A DNA stretch of 35,919 nt from Geodermatophilus sp. DF01-2 (lineage in GTDB: Bacteria; Actinomycetota; Actinomycetes; Mycobacteriales; Geodermatophilaceae), in contig NZ_SPQN01000047.1 in the NCBI RefSeq assembly GCF_004571065.1, positions 1 through 35,919 of the forward strand. The letters are read 5' to 3'. Both the position numbers and the translations under genes were made by a program. Below are positions 8,571 through 14,934 of this stretch, in pieces. Each line of letters starts with the position of its first letter. Within the stretch, counting starts at the first letter, position 1. The notes under the pieces were generated by a model. The model was not told the origin of the DNA. It saw nothing but the letters and a program-made list of their open reading frames with translations, and did not search any database.

Positions 8571-8611
8571 GAGCAGGCGACGACCCCGGTCGATCGTCTC
8601 GTGGAAACGGC

Positions 8612-9274
8612 TCAGTCCTCCAGCAGGCCGGCCTCGTGGGCGAGGATCGCGGCCTGCGTGCGGTTGGCCAGCTCCAGCTTGGTGAGCAGCCGCGAGACGT
8701 ACGTCTTCACCGTGGCCTCGCTGACGTAGAGCCGCCTCGCCAGCTCGGCGTTCGACTCCCCGCTGCCCAGCAGTTGCAGCACCTCGCGCTCGCGGTCGGA
8801 GAGCCCCTCCACCCGGCGCAGGGCCCCCGCCCGTCGCGGTGCCGCCCGGCGGTCGACGTAGCTGTCGATGAGGGCCGCCGTCACGGCCGGCGAGAGGGTC
8901 GCCGTCCCGTCGGCGACCGCGCGCACCGCGGCGGCGATCTCACGCGGCGGCGTGTCCTTGAGCAGGAAGCCGGCGGCCCCGGCGGCCAGCGCCGCGTACA
9001 CGTACTCGTCCACGTGGAACGTCGTGAGGACGGCGACCTGCGGCGGCTCGGGCAGCGCGAGGATCTGCCTCGTCGCCGCCAGCCCGTCCATGACCGGCAT
9101 GCGGATGTCGACGAGGACGACGTCCGGCCGCAGCTCCCGCGCCGCCCGCACGCCGTCCGCCCCGTTGCCGGCCTCGCCGACGATCTCGAAGCCGCCGGTC
9201 GACTCCAGTACCGTGCGCAGCCCGAAGCGCACCAGCTCCTCGTCGTCGACGAGCAGCACCCGGACGTCGCTCAT
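8612..9274 (-). CDS. NarL/LuxR-family response regulator
   Basis: A 220-residue two-component response regulator. The receiver domain (about 1-120) has the acidic pocket DD10-11, phospho-acceptor Asp56 in VVLVDIRMP, the TT switch in VAVLTTFH and Lys in FLLKDTP. The LuxR-type helix-turn-helix (about 155-215) has LSDREREVLQLLGSGESNAELARRLYVSEATVKTYV. It overlaps the upstream kinase gene by 4 bases (ATGA), so the two are translated together and form a cognate pair. The neighbouring divergent ABC exporter is a likely target, a common layout for this kinase family. Confidence 0.93.
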   Translation of the reverse strand: MSDVRVLLVDDEELVRFGLRTVLESTGGFEIVGEAGNGADGVRAARELRPDVVLVDIRMPVMDGLAATRQILALPEPPQVAVLTTFHVDEYVYAALAAGAAGFLLKDTPPREIAAAVRAVADGTATLSPAVTAALIDSYVDRRAAPRRAGALRRVEGLSDREREVLQLLGSGESNAELARRLYVSEATVKTYVSRLLTKLELANRTQAAILAHEAGLLED

Positions 9275-10416
9275 GTCGGCAGCACCGCCTCCACCGCGAA
9301 CCCGCCGTCCAGCCGTGGCTCGGCCGTGAGCCGGCCGCCCAGTGTGCGCACCCGCTCACCCAACCCCACCAGGCCGTAGCCGCCTCCCGGGACCGGCTCG
9401 GCGCGCCGGACCGGTGGCCCGTTGAGCACCCGGACGACGAGCTCGCCGGCCGGCCGCTCGACCGTCACCTGCACCTCGCCGCCGGGCGCATGCCTGCCGG
9501 CGTTGGTCAGCGCCTCCTGCACGATCCGGTAGGCGGCGCGCCCGACGACCGGGTCGACCGGCGCCGCCCCCTCCGCCGGACCGGTCAGCGCGACGTCCAT
9601 GCCGGCCTCCCGCGACTGCGCGACGAGGCGCGGCAGGTCCTCCAGACCAGGCTGGGGGCCGAGCGGCGCGGCCTCGCCGACGTCCTCGGCGCGCAGCACG
9701 CCGACCATCTGCCGCAGCTCCTCGAGGGCCCGTCGTCCCGCCGTCTGCACCTGGCCGGCCAGCTGCTCGACCCGGTCGGGGTTCCGCGCGGCCACCTCGA
9801 TCGCGCCGGCCTGCAGCACCATGAGGCTGACCCGGTGCCCGACGGCGTCGTGCATCTCCCGGGCGATGCGGGTCCGCTCGGTGAGGACGGCGTCGCGTGC
9901 CAGCAGCTCCCGCTCGGCCTCGGCGCGCTCGGCCCGTTCGCGCAGCGCACCGAGCAGCTCGGCGCGGGTGCGCACCCAGGCGCCCACCGCGCCGGGCAGC
10001 AGGACGGCGAAGGCCGCGCTGACGAAGGCGCCGAGGGCCAGCTGCCACGTGTCGACGGCCCACGGCTGGGCGACGGCCGCGACGCCGAGCACGGCGGCGA
10101 CCACGCGCAGCGGCCAGCGGGGCTCGTACCGGCCCATCGCGTAGGCGGCGACCAGCAGCGCGAGGGTGACCACGGGGGAGAGGGCGGTGAGCGTCGCGCC
10201 GAGGAGGAACGGCACGAGCGGCGCCGTCCGCCGGAGCAGGAACAGCGCCAGGGTCAGCACCGGGGTGCCGGCGAAGAAGACCCACACCGGCACGGGGGAC
10301 GCCGTCGGGGCCTCCATCCCGGTGCCGACGGCGATGGTGACCGCGCCGAACGCGGCGAGGCCGAGCTCCGCGCCGATGCTGCGCCGGGGCAGCGACAGCG
10401 ACGTCCGGACGGCCAT
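9271..10416 (-). CDS. Sensor histidine kinase (HisKA_3 type)
   Basis: A 381-residue membrane kinase. About five hydrophobic segments occupy residues 15-150 (for example LGLAAFGAVTIAVGTGM and LLVAAYAMGRY), then a short coiled linker (LRERAERAEAERELLARDAVLTERTRIARE). The HisKA_3 box REMHDAVGHRVSLMVLQAGAIE carries the phosphorylated His. The ATPase domain has RIVQEALTNAGRHAPGG (N box) and GGGYGLVGLGERV (G box). It has no extracytoplasmic sensor domain, so it may sense within the membrane. A TACGCT -10 on the minus strand (10423-10428) is 6 nt from the ATG, so the transcript is probably leaderless. Confidence 0.92.
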   Translation of the reverse strand: MAVRTSLSLPRRSIGAELGLAAFGAVTIAVGTGMEAPTASPVPVWVFFAGTPVLTLALFLLRRTAPLVPFLLGATLTALSPVVTLALLVAAYAMGRYEPRWPLRVVAAVLGVAAVAQPWAVDTWQLALGAFVSAAFAVLLPGAVGAWVRTRAELLGALRERAERAEAERELLARDAVLTERTRIAREMHDAVGHRVSLMVLQAGAIEVAARNPDRVEQLAGQVQTAGRRALEELRQMVGVLRAEDVGEAAPLGPQPGLEDLPRLVAQSREAGMDVALTGPAEGAAPVDPVVGRAAYRIVQEALTNAGRHAPGGEVQVTVERPAGELVVRVLNGPPVRRAEPVPGGGYGLVGLGERVRTLGGRLTAEPRLDGGFAVEAVLPT

Positions 10417-10602
10417 GCGGCGAGCGTAGGCGCGCGGTGATCACCGACCCGTCGTCCGTCCGTCGCCGATCCGGGTCGACTTTCGGATGACGAGGTCGCG
10501 ACGTCCGGAGTCCTCGTTCTGCCCGCCCGGCCGACGCGACCGGAGACCTCGGAGCGAGAGGTTCCTCCCGGAACCGGAGACGCCGGTCGGAGGAGGACCC
10601 CG

Positions 10603-11493
10603 ATGATCACGGTCAGCGGACTGACCAAGAGGTACGGCGACCGGACGGTCGTCGACGCCGTCTCGTTCGAGCTGGAGCCGGGCACGGTGACCGGCTTCCT
10701 GGGGCCGAACGGCGCCGGCAAGACCACGACGATGCGGATGGTCACCGGCCTGGTGCCGGCGACGTCCGGGCAGGCGCTGGTCGGCGGCCGGCCCTATCCC
10801 TCGCTGCCCAACCCGGGTGCGGTGATGGGCACGCTGCTCGACGCCGGCGCCGTGCACCCTGGCCGGACCGGACGCACCCACCTGCGCATCCTCGCCGCGA
10901 CGGTCGGCGTGGCCGACCGTCGGGTCGACGAGGTGCTGTCGCTCGTCGGGCTCTCCGACGCGGCCGGCCAGCGGATCGGCGGCTACTCGCTGGGCATGCG
11001 GCAGCGGCTCGGCATCGCCGCGGCGCTGCTGGCCGACCCGCCGGTGCTCATGTTCGACGAGCCCGCCAACGGGCTGGACCCCGAGGGCATCCGATGGATG
11101 CGCGACCTGCTGCGCGGGCACGCGGCGCGCGGCGGCACGGTGCTGCTGTCGTCGCACCTGCTGGGCGAGGTCGAGCACACCGTCGACCGGCTGGTCGTGA
11201 TCGGCGGCGGTCGGGTCGTAGCCGACGGCCCGATCGCCGCGCTGCTGGGCACCGACGGCACCGCGGTGCGCGCGGTCGACGTCCCGGCGTTCGCTACCGC
11301 CCTGGAGGCCGCGAGGTTCCACGTGCAACACCGCGACGACGGCGCGCTGCTCGTCGCCGGTGCCGACCCCGCCGCCGTCGGCGCGGTGGCCGCCGCGGGC
11401 GGTCACGTGCTGACCGACCTGCGTCCCCTCGAGCACGGGCTCGAGGACCTCTTCTTCTCCCTCACCGCTCCCGAGAGGACGTCCCTCCGATGA
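10603..11493 (+). CDS. ABC-2 type exporter ATP-binding protein
   Basis: A 296-residue ATPase of the DrrA/bacitracin-resistance class. It shows Walker A GPNGAGKTT, the variant signature YSLGMRQRLGIAAALL, Walker B VLMFDEPANGLDP and the switch His in LLSSHLLGEVEHTVDRL. The C-terminal 80 residues (from AVRAVDVPAF) form the small regulatory tail of this class. GGAGGAGG precedes the ATG. It is divergent from the kinase gene and overlaps the permease gene by ATGA, so the two make one operon. Substrate may be a peptide antibiotic or a lipid; the adjacent two-component system probably controls it. Confidence 0.92.
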   Translation: MITVSGLTKRYGDRTVVDAVSFELEPGTVTGFLGPNGAGKTTTMRMVTGLVPATSGQALVGGRPYPSLPNPGAVMGTLLDAGAVHPGRTGRTHLRILAATVGVADRRVDEVLSLVGLSDAAGQRIGGYSLGMRQRLGIAAALLADPPVLMFDEPANGLDPEGIRWMRDLLRGHAARGGTVLLSSHLLGEVEHTVDRLVVIGGGRVVADGPIAALLGTDGTAVRAVDVPAFATALEAARFHVQHRDDGALLVAGADPAAVGAVAAAGGHVLTDLRPLEHGLEDLFFSLTAPERTSLR

Positions 11494-12242
11494 CCGTCAC
11501 CGTCTCTTCCCTCCCTGCTCCCGGGACCGCGCGCCCGGCGGCCCCGTCGACCGGCACGCTGACCGGGCTGGAGGTCCGCAAGTCGCTGTCCACCCGCTCC
11601 GGCCGGGCGGTGGCGACGGCGGCCGTCGTCCTCGGGCCGCTGGGGGTGGTGCTGGCCAGCCTGACCGGGGAGGGCACCTTCCCCGCGGCCGTCGCGCTCG
11701 GCTTCATCGGCATGCTCACCGCGCTGGTCCTGCTGGCGCTCGGCGTGCTGTCGACGGCGGGGGAATGGACGCACAAGAGCGTGCAGACCATGTTCCTCCT
11801 CGTGCCGCAGCGCGGGCGGGTGCTGCTGGCCAAGGCGCTGGCACTCGCGCTGCAGGGCGCGGTGCTCGCCGCGCTCGGGGCGGGGCTGTCCCTGGCGCTG
11901 CTGTGGCTGATCCCCGACCCGGTGGCCTGGACGGCGGCCGGGCCCGCGGTGGTGGTGGCCGTCGCGGCTGGTGCGGCGTTCGCGGTGATCGGCGCCGGGA
12001 TCGGTGCGGCACTGGGCAACTCGCCGGCCGCGCTGACCGGCGCCTACCTGACGATGCTCGGCGTGCTTCCGGTGCTGCAGGCGGTCAAGCCTGAGTGGGC
12101 CGAGAAGCTGGACCCGGCGACGGCGATCGTGACGATGGCGCAGTCGGGGGTGACGACGACGCCGGTGCTGGTGATCGCCGGGTGGGTCGTCGTGGCGTCG
12201 GTGGCCGGCTGGGTCCTGACCTCCCGCCGCGCGGTCCAGTAG
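11490..12242 (+). CDS. ABC-2 type exporter permease
   Basis: A 250-residue integral membrane protein with about six hydrophobic segments (for example AVVLGPLGVVLASLTG, AVALGFIGMLTALVLLALGV and VLVIAGWVVVASVAGWVL). The segment GEWTHKSVQTMFLLVPQRGRVLLAKALA is typical of ABC-2 permeases paired with DrrA-like ATPases. The ATG at 11490 overlaps the ATPase stop codon; the longer open frame upstream is only antisense-free space inside the ATPase gene. It ends with TAG, showing that UAG also serves as an ordinary stop here when no SECIS-like hairpin with a GGUC loop follows. Confidence 0.88.
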   Translation: MTVTVSSLPAPGTARPAAPSTGTLTGLEVRKSLSTRSGRAVATAAVVLGPLGVVLASLTGEGTFPAAVALGFIGMLTALVLLALGVLSTAGEWTHKSVQTMFLLVPQRGRVLLAKALALALQGAVLAALGAGLSLALLWLIPDPVAWTAAGPAVVVAVAAGAAFAVIGAGIGAALGNSPAALTGAYLTMLGVLPVLQAVKPEWAEKLDPATAIVTMAQSGVTTTPVLVIAGWVVVASVAGWVLTSRRAVQ

Positions 12243-12254
12243 TTGAACGAACGC

Positions 12255-12297
12255 ACGCTGAACGCCCTCTCGATCCGATCGAAAGGGCGCTCAGCGT
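12255..12297. terminator. 20-bp stem hairpin after the ABC operon
   Basis: ACGCTGAACGCCCTCTCGAT (12255-12274) pairs with ATCGAAAGGGCGCTCAGCGT (12278-12297) across a 3-nt loop with two mismatches. The mismatches are A-C in the plus-strand RNA and would be G-U in a minus-strand RNA. It sits 12 nt after the permease stop and is the likely terminator of the exporter operon. Confidence 0.7.
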
Positions 12298-12424
12298 GTA
12301 CTCGGCGGCTGGTCCTGATGACGCCGTTCCGCTTCGGCCGTCCGGTGGGATCAGCGCAGCGCCGTCGCCATGCGTGCGGAGGCGCGCGCCGGCGGCTGAC
12401 CAGGCGGGTCGGCACGAGCGCTCC

Positions 12425-12430
12425 TAGGCT
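12425..12430 (+). promoter_or_regulatory. -10 element for a leaderless selenoprotein transcript
   Basis: TAGGCT ends 6 nt before the ATG at 12437, placing the transcription start at or very near the start codon. No ribosome-binding site is visible. The same TANNNT plus 6-7 nt layout precedes marR, the kinase, fdrA, carbamate kinase and alkB genes. Confidence 0.5.
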
Positions 12431-12436
12431 CGGTCG

Positions 12437-13096
12437 ATGGACTCCCCCGACCTGCTGGCCCTGCGCTCCGACGAGCGCGCCGCCCTCGTGCTCCTCGGCC
12501 TGCGCGGCGACTGGTAGCCGTACTGCTGCGCCCAGGCGGTCCGCCTGGCCCGATCCCTGTCCCGCCTCGCCGACGCCGGTGCGGAGGTGGTGCTGACCTC
12601 CACCGACCCGCCGGAGGTTCAGCTGGCGATGAACCGCACCTGGCACCTGCCCTACCGCTGGGTCAGCGACCCCGACGGCACGCGGTTGGCCAAGCCGCTC
12701 GGCGCCTGGGACGAGGGCGCGTCGATCTTCCGACCGGTCGTCGTCGTGGTGGCCCCGGACGGCAGGGAGGTGTTCCACGAGCTGTCCCGGGACTTCACCG
12801 ACCGTCCGGACGACGAGCCGATCCTGGCCGCCGTCGAGGCGCTCGGACTCGACCCGGTGCCGGCGCCCGCGCCGTGGGATCCCCCGGACACCGGGCCGCG
12901 GCCGTCGAAGCGGGCCTTCCAGCCGTCGTCGTTCATCCCCTACTTCCGCGCGATCAAGTTCAACACCGGCGCACTCGCCGAGCGGATGTTCGACGCGCGT
13001 GACCGCGAGCAGCTGCTCACCGAGCAGCACATGGCCGAGTCGTTCCTCGCGGCCTTCGACGAGTGGCGCGCTGAGCACCCCCCGGATCGCCAGTGA
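12437..13096 (+). CDS. Thioredoxin-fold/peroxiredoxin-like protein with UAG at the redox Cys position (putative selenoprotein)
   Basis: Reading through codon 27 (TAG, 12515-12517) gives 219 residues. Residues 1-26 end in VLLGLRGDW; after the TAG comes PYCCAQAVRLARSL. AhpC/TSA-like proteins have RG.WCPYC at this point, so the stop replaces the first Cys of a CxxC, giving UxxC. The downstream frame is intact and family-like: VVLTSTDPPEVQLAMN, then VSDPDGTRLAKPLG and IFRPVVVVVAPDGREV, with a 60-residue C-terminal extension. A SECIS-like hairpin follows the TAG. UAG-directed selenocysteine is known in Geodermatophilus and Blastococcus. Role: probably a thiol or peroxide oxidoreductase. The alternative, a nonsense-mutated gene, fits less well because position and hairpin agree with Sec. 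Confidence 0.8.
12515..12548 (+). promoter_or_regulatory. UAG selenocysteine codon and bacterial-type SECIS hairpin
   Basis: Fourteen nt after the TAG a 17-nt minihelix forms: CCAGGC (12532-12537), loop GGUCC (12538-12542), GCCUGG (12543-12548). The E. coli fdhF SECIS also has a 17-nt minihelix, 11 nt after its UGA, with GGUCU at the apex, where SelB binds. Here the loop differs in one base. The upper stem lacks the bulged U of fdhF. The hairpin lies within the coding frame, as bacterial SECIS elements do. Confidence 0.7.
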
Positions 13097-13257
13097 GACA
13101 GCAGCCGCAGGGGCACGCCACAAGCGCCTGGCTGGCGACGCTCGACACGGCGGCGCCGACGGACGTGACCCACGACGACGCACTCGCTGCACTGGACGCG
13201 GCCCGGGAGGAGCCCACGACGCGATGGCCTGGACCGAGCGTGACATCCCTGACCTGA
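13093..13257 (+). CDS. Possible small protein, 54 residues, overlapping both neighbours
   Basis: A GTG at 13093 overlaps the selenoprotein stop (GTGA), and the frame runs to TGA at 13255-13257, overlapping the SDR by 34 bases. The product would read MRQQPQGHATSAWLATLDTA, later DVTHDDALAALDAAREE. Codon third positions are mostly G or C, as in real genes here. No family is recognised. It may be a coupled small protein, the remnant of a longer gene, or chance; there is no ribosome-binding site apart from coupling. Confidence 0.25.
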   Translation: MRQQPQGHATSAWLATLDTAAPTDVTHDDALAALDAAREEPTTRWPGPSVTSLT

Positions 13258-14165
13258 CCGGGCGCACCGCGGTGGTGACGGGCGCGAACGGCGGGCTCGG
13301 CCTGCAGACGGCGCTGGCGCTGGCCGGTGCGGGTGCGCACGTGGTTCTCGCTGCCCGTGACCCGGAGAAGACGGCGGCCGCGGAGGCGCGGATCCGGGTG
13401 AGCTCCCCGTCGGCGTCCCTGGAGGTGGTGCCGCTGGACCTCGGCGACCTGTCGTCCGTGTCGGCCGCCGCGCGGACGGTGCTGGACGGGCGCGACCGCG
13501 TGGACATCCTGGTGAACAACGCCGGGGTCATGGCGATGCCGCAGCGGACGACGGTCGACGGGTTCGAGATGCAGCTCGGCGTCAACCACCTGGGGCACTG
13601 GGCGCTGACCGCGCACCTCTTGCCGGCGCTGCTGGCCGCACCGGCCGCGCGAGTGGTGACGGTGACGAGCACGGCGCGGCACCGGGCGCGGCGGCTGGAC
13701 CCGGCCGACGTCCACCTGCAGCGGGGTTACGGAGCGTGGAGCGCGTACGCGCGGTCGAAGATGGCGAACCTGCACTTCGGGCTGGGGCTGCAGCAGCGGT
13801 TCGCCGCGGCCGGCGTTCCGGCTTCGAGTCTGTTGGCTCACCCGGGCCTGACGAACACCGACCTGCAGGCGCGGGCGGTGCGGGAGGGCGGCGCCGGTTG
13901 GGTAGGGGCGTTCTTCGAGGTGATGACGGCGCGGTCGGGCATGTCGCCGTTCGAGGGCGCCCGGCCGCAGTTGCGGGCCGCGACCGACCCGCGGGCGCGT
14001 GGCGGTGAGCTGTACGCGCCGCGGTACGGCTCCCACGGCCCAGCCGTGCGGCGGCCGATCCTGCGCCGGCACCGCCTGCAGGAGAAGATCGACGTGCTGT
14101 GGGAGGTCTCCGAACGCGAGACCGGCCTCCCCCTGAATGTCGAGGCCGCCCGCTCCGCCCCGTGA
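13224..14165 (+). CDS. Short-chain dehydrogenase/reductase (retinol dehydrogenase-like)
   Basis: A 313-residue SDR. It has the NAD(P) motif VVTGANGGLGLQTALALA, the NNAG strand in DILVNNAGVMAMP, the LGVNHLGHWALTAHLLP helix, catalytic Ser in VVTVTSTARHRA, and YARSKMANLHF with catalytic Tyr and Lys (YxxxK appears as Y-A-R-S-K). Length and the GFEMQLGVNHLGHF-type segment match the group annotated as oxidoreductase/retinol dehydrogenase-like in actinobacteria. The ATG at 13224 follows GGGAGGAG. Substrate unknown. The next 160 bases (14166-14325) hold no convincing gene. Confidence 0.9.
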   Translation: MAWTERDIPDLTGRTAVVTGANGGLGLQTALALAGAGAHVVLAARDPEKTAAAEARIRVSSPSASLEVVPLDLGDLSSVSAAARTVLDGRDRVDILVNNAGVMAMPQRTTVDGFEMQLGVNHLGHWALTAHLLPALLAAPAARVVTVTSTARHRARRLDPADVHLQRGYGAWSAYARSKMANLHFGLGLQQRFAAAGVPASSLLAHPGLTNTDLQARAVREGGAGWVGAFFEVMTARSGMSPFEGARPQLRAATDPRARGGELYAPRYGSHGPAVRRPILRRHRLQEKIDVLWEVSERETGLPLNVEAARSAP

Positions 14166-14172
14166 CCGGTGC

Positions 14173-14184
14173 ATTCAGTCCGAC
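14173..14184. repeat. Left copy of a 12-bp inverted repeat flanking the low-GC cassette
   Basis: ATTCAGTCCGAC here and GTTGGACTGAAT at 17289-17300 are inverted copies matching at 11 of 12 positions. They bracket the two-gene cassette with lower GC. This could be a trace of integration, but such a short match could also arise by chance. No recombinase gene is present. Confidence 0.3.
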
Positions 14185-14325
14185 CGGCCGGCCGATGTCC
14201 CTGGGCCGTGAGGACGGCGGCGTGCGTCTCCTACCGCCTGACCTCCTCCCGCAGCGAGGCACGCCTCTGCGCCATCTACAACGCGATGCCGTAGCCAGCA
14301 CGGCTCAGCGTTCCACGGCGGACCG

Positions 14326-14934
14326 ATGATCTCGGACCAAGGTGGGCGTCGCTCACGTCTCAGGCTGGCGCCGGCCAGCACCGCCCTCGTCCTGGCCGAC
14401 CTTTCATCCCTAGCCCCAAGAATCCGGACGGCGAATGATGTCGTTGACAGCCTGGAGTTGTCTCGTGATCTAGTGGAGCGAACACTCTTAGCGGACCGTG
14501 AGGCTGGTGAGGTGGTGGATGTGGATCTTCGGTTCTACGGGGGTTTCCTCGCCCACGACGGAACTGCCACGACGCAGTACTCGCTGCTGCGGCGACACAT
14601 TGGAGGAATTCAAGGATTGCGACACGGTATTCGCTTGAACCCCTTGGCGGTTACGGCACTTGCTTGTCGCCCATCTGCGCGCATTCTTGGGACGTATCGA
14701 GACGGCAGGCAGCGAATGGTCGACCAGATGTTGGCTCAGGATGCTCACTTCCTGGCGGGTCGATACGAGATGCTGGGCATTATAGCCGATGATGAGGATT
14801 ACTTCCCGGCCGTCTTGGCGCTAGGCGCTGAAGGGGCGAGTCCCATTCGTTGGCTCCGGCAACGGACCAGTGGACGCAACGACGCCCACCTGACAGGTAC
14901 TCGCGTGACCACCCTAACGGATGTGCAATGGTGA
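14326..14934 (+). CDS. NYN/PIN-like nuclease domain protein
   Basis: A 202-residue protein whose order of motifs suits the NYN (PIN-like) nuclease fold: LVLADLSSL with Asp25 after a beta strand, VDVDLRFYGGFLAHDG, then QRMVDQMLAQDAHF with Asp133 and Asp139, then LGIIADDEDYFPAVLALGAEG (Asp155, Asp156, Asp158), resembling the SDDSDF.P motif of NYN proteins. These acidic residues would bind the metal for RNA cleavage. Base composition is about 55 % GC in a sampled line, with codons such as TTA that are rare in the neighbours, so it is probably acquired. It overlaps the NTPase gene by 7 bases. Assigned by motif reading, not by search. Confidence 0.6.
   Translation: MISDQGGRRSRLRLAPASTALVLADLSSLAPRIRTANDVVDSLELSRDLVERTLLADREAGEVVDVDLRFYGGFLAHDGTATTQYSLLRRHIGGIQGLRHGIRLNPLAVTALACRPSARILGTYRDGRQRMVDQMLAQDAHFLAGRYEMLGIIADDEDYFPAVLALGAEGASPIRWLRQRTSGRNDAHLTGTRVTTLTDVQW

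Noticed and set aside
12437-12517. A separate 26-residue peptide ended by TAG
   Set aside because: The sequence before and after the TAG belongs to one thioredoxin-fold domain, so a lone peptide has no sense.
14166-14325. Frame ending SYRLTSSRSEARLCAIYNAMP before the NYN gene
   Set aside because: Short, no start or recognisable family; kept only as unexplained sequence at the cassette border.
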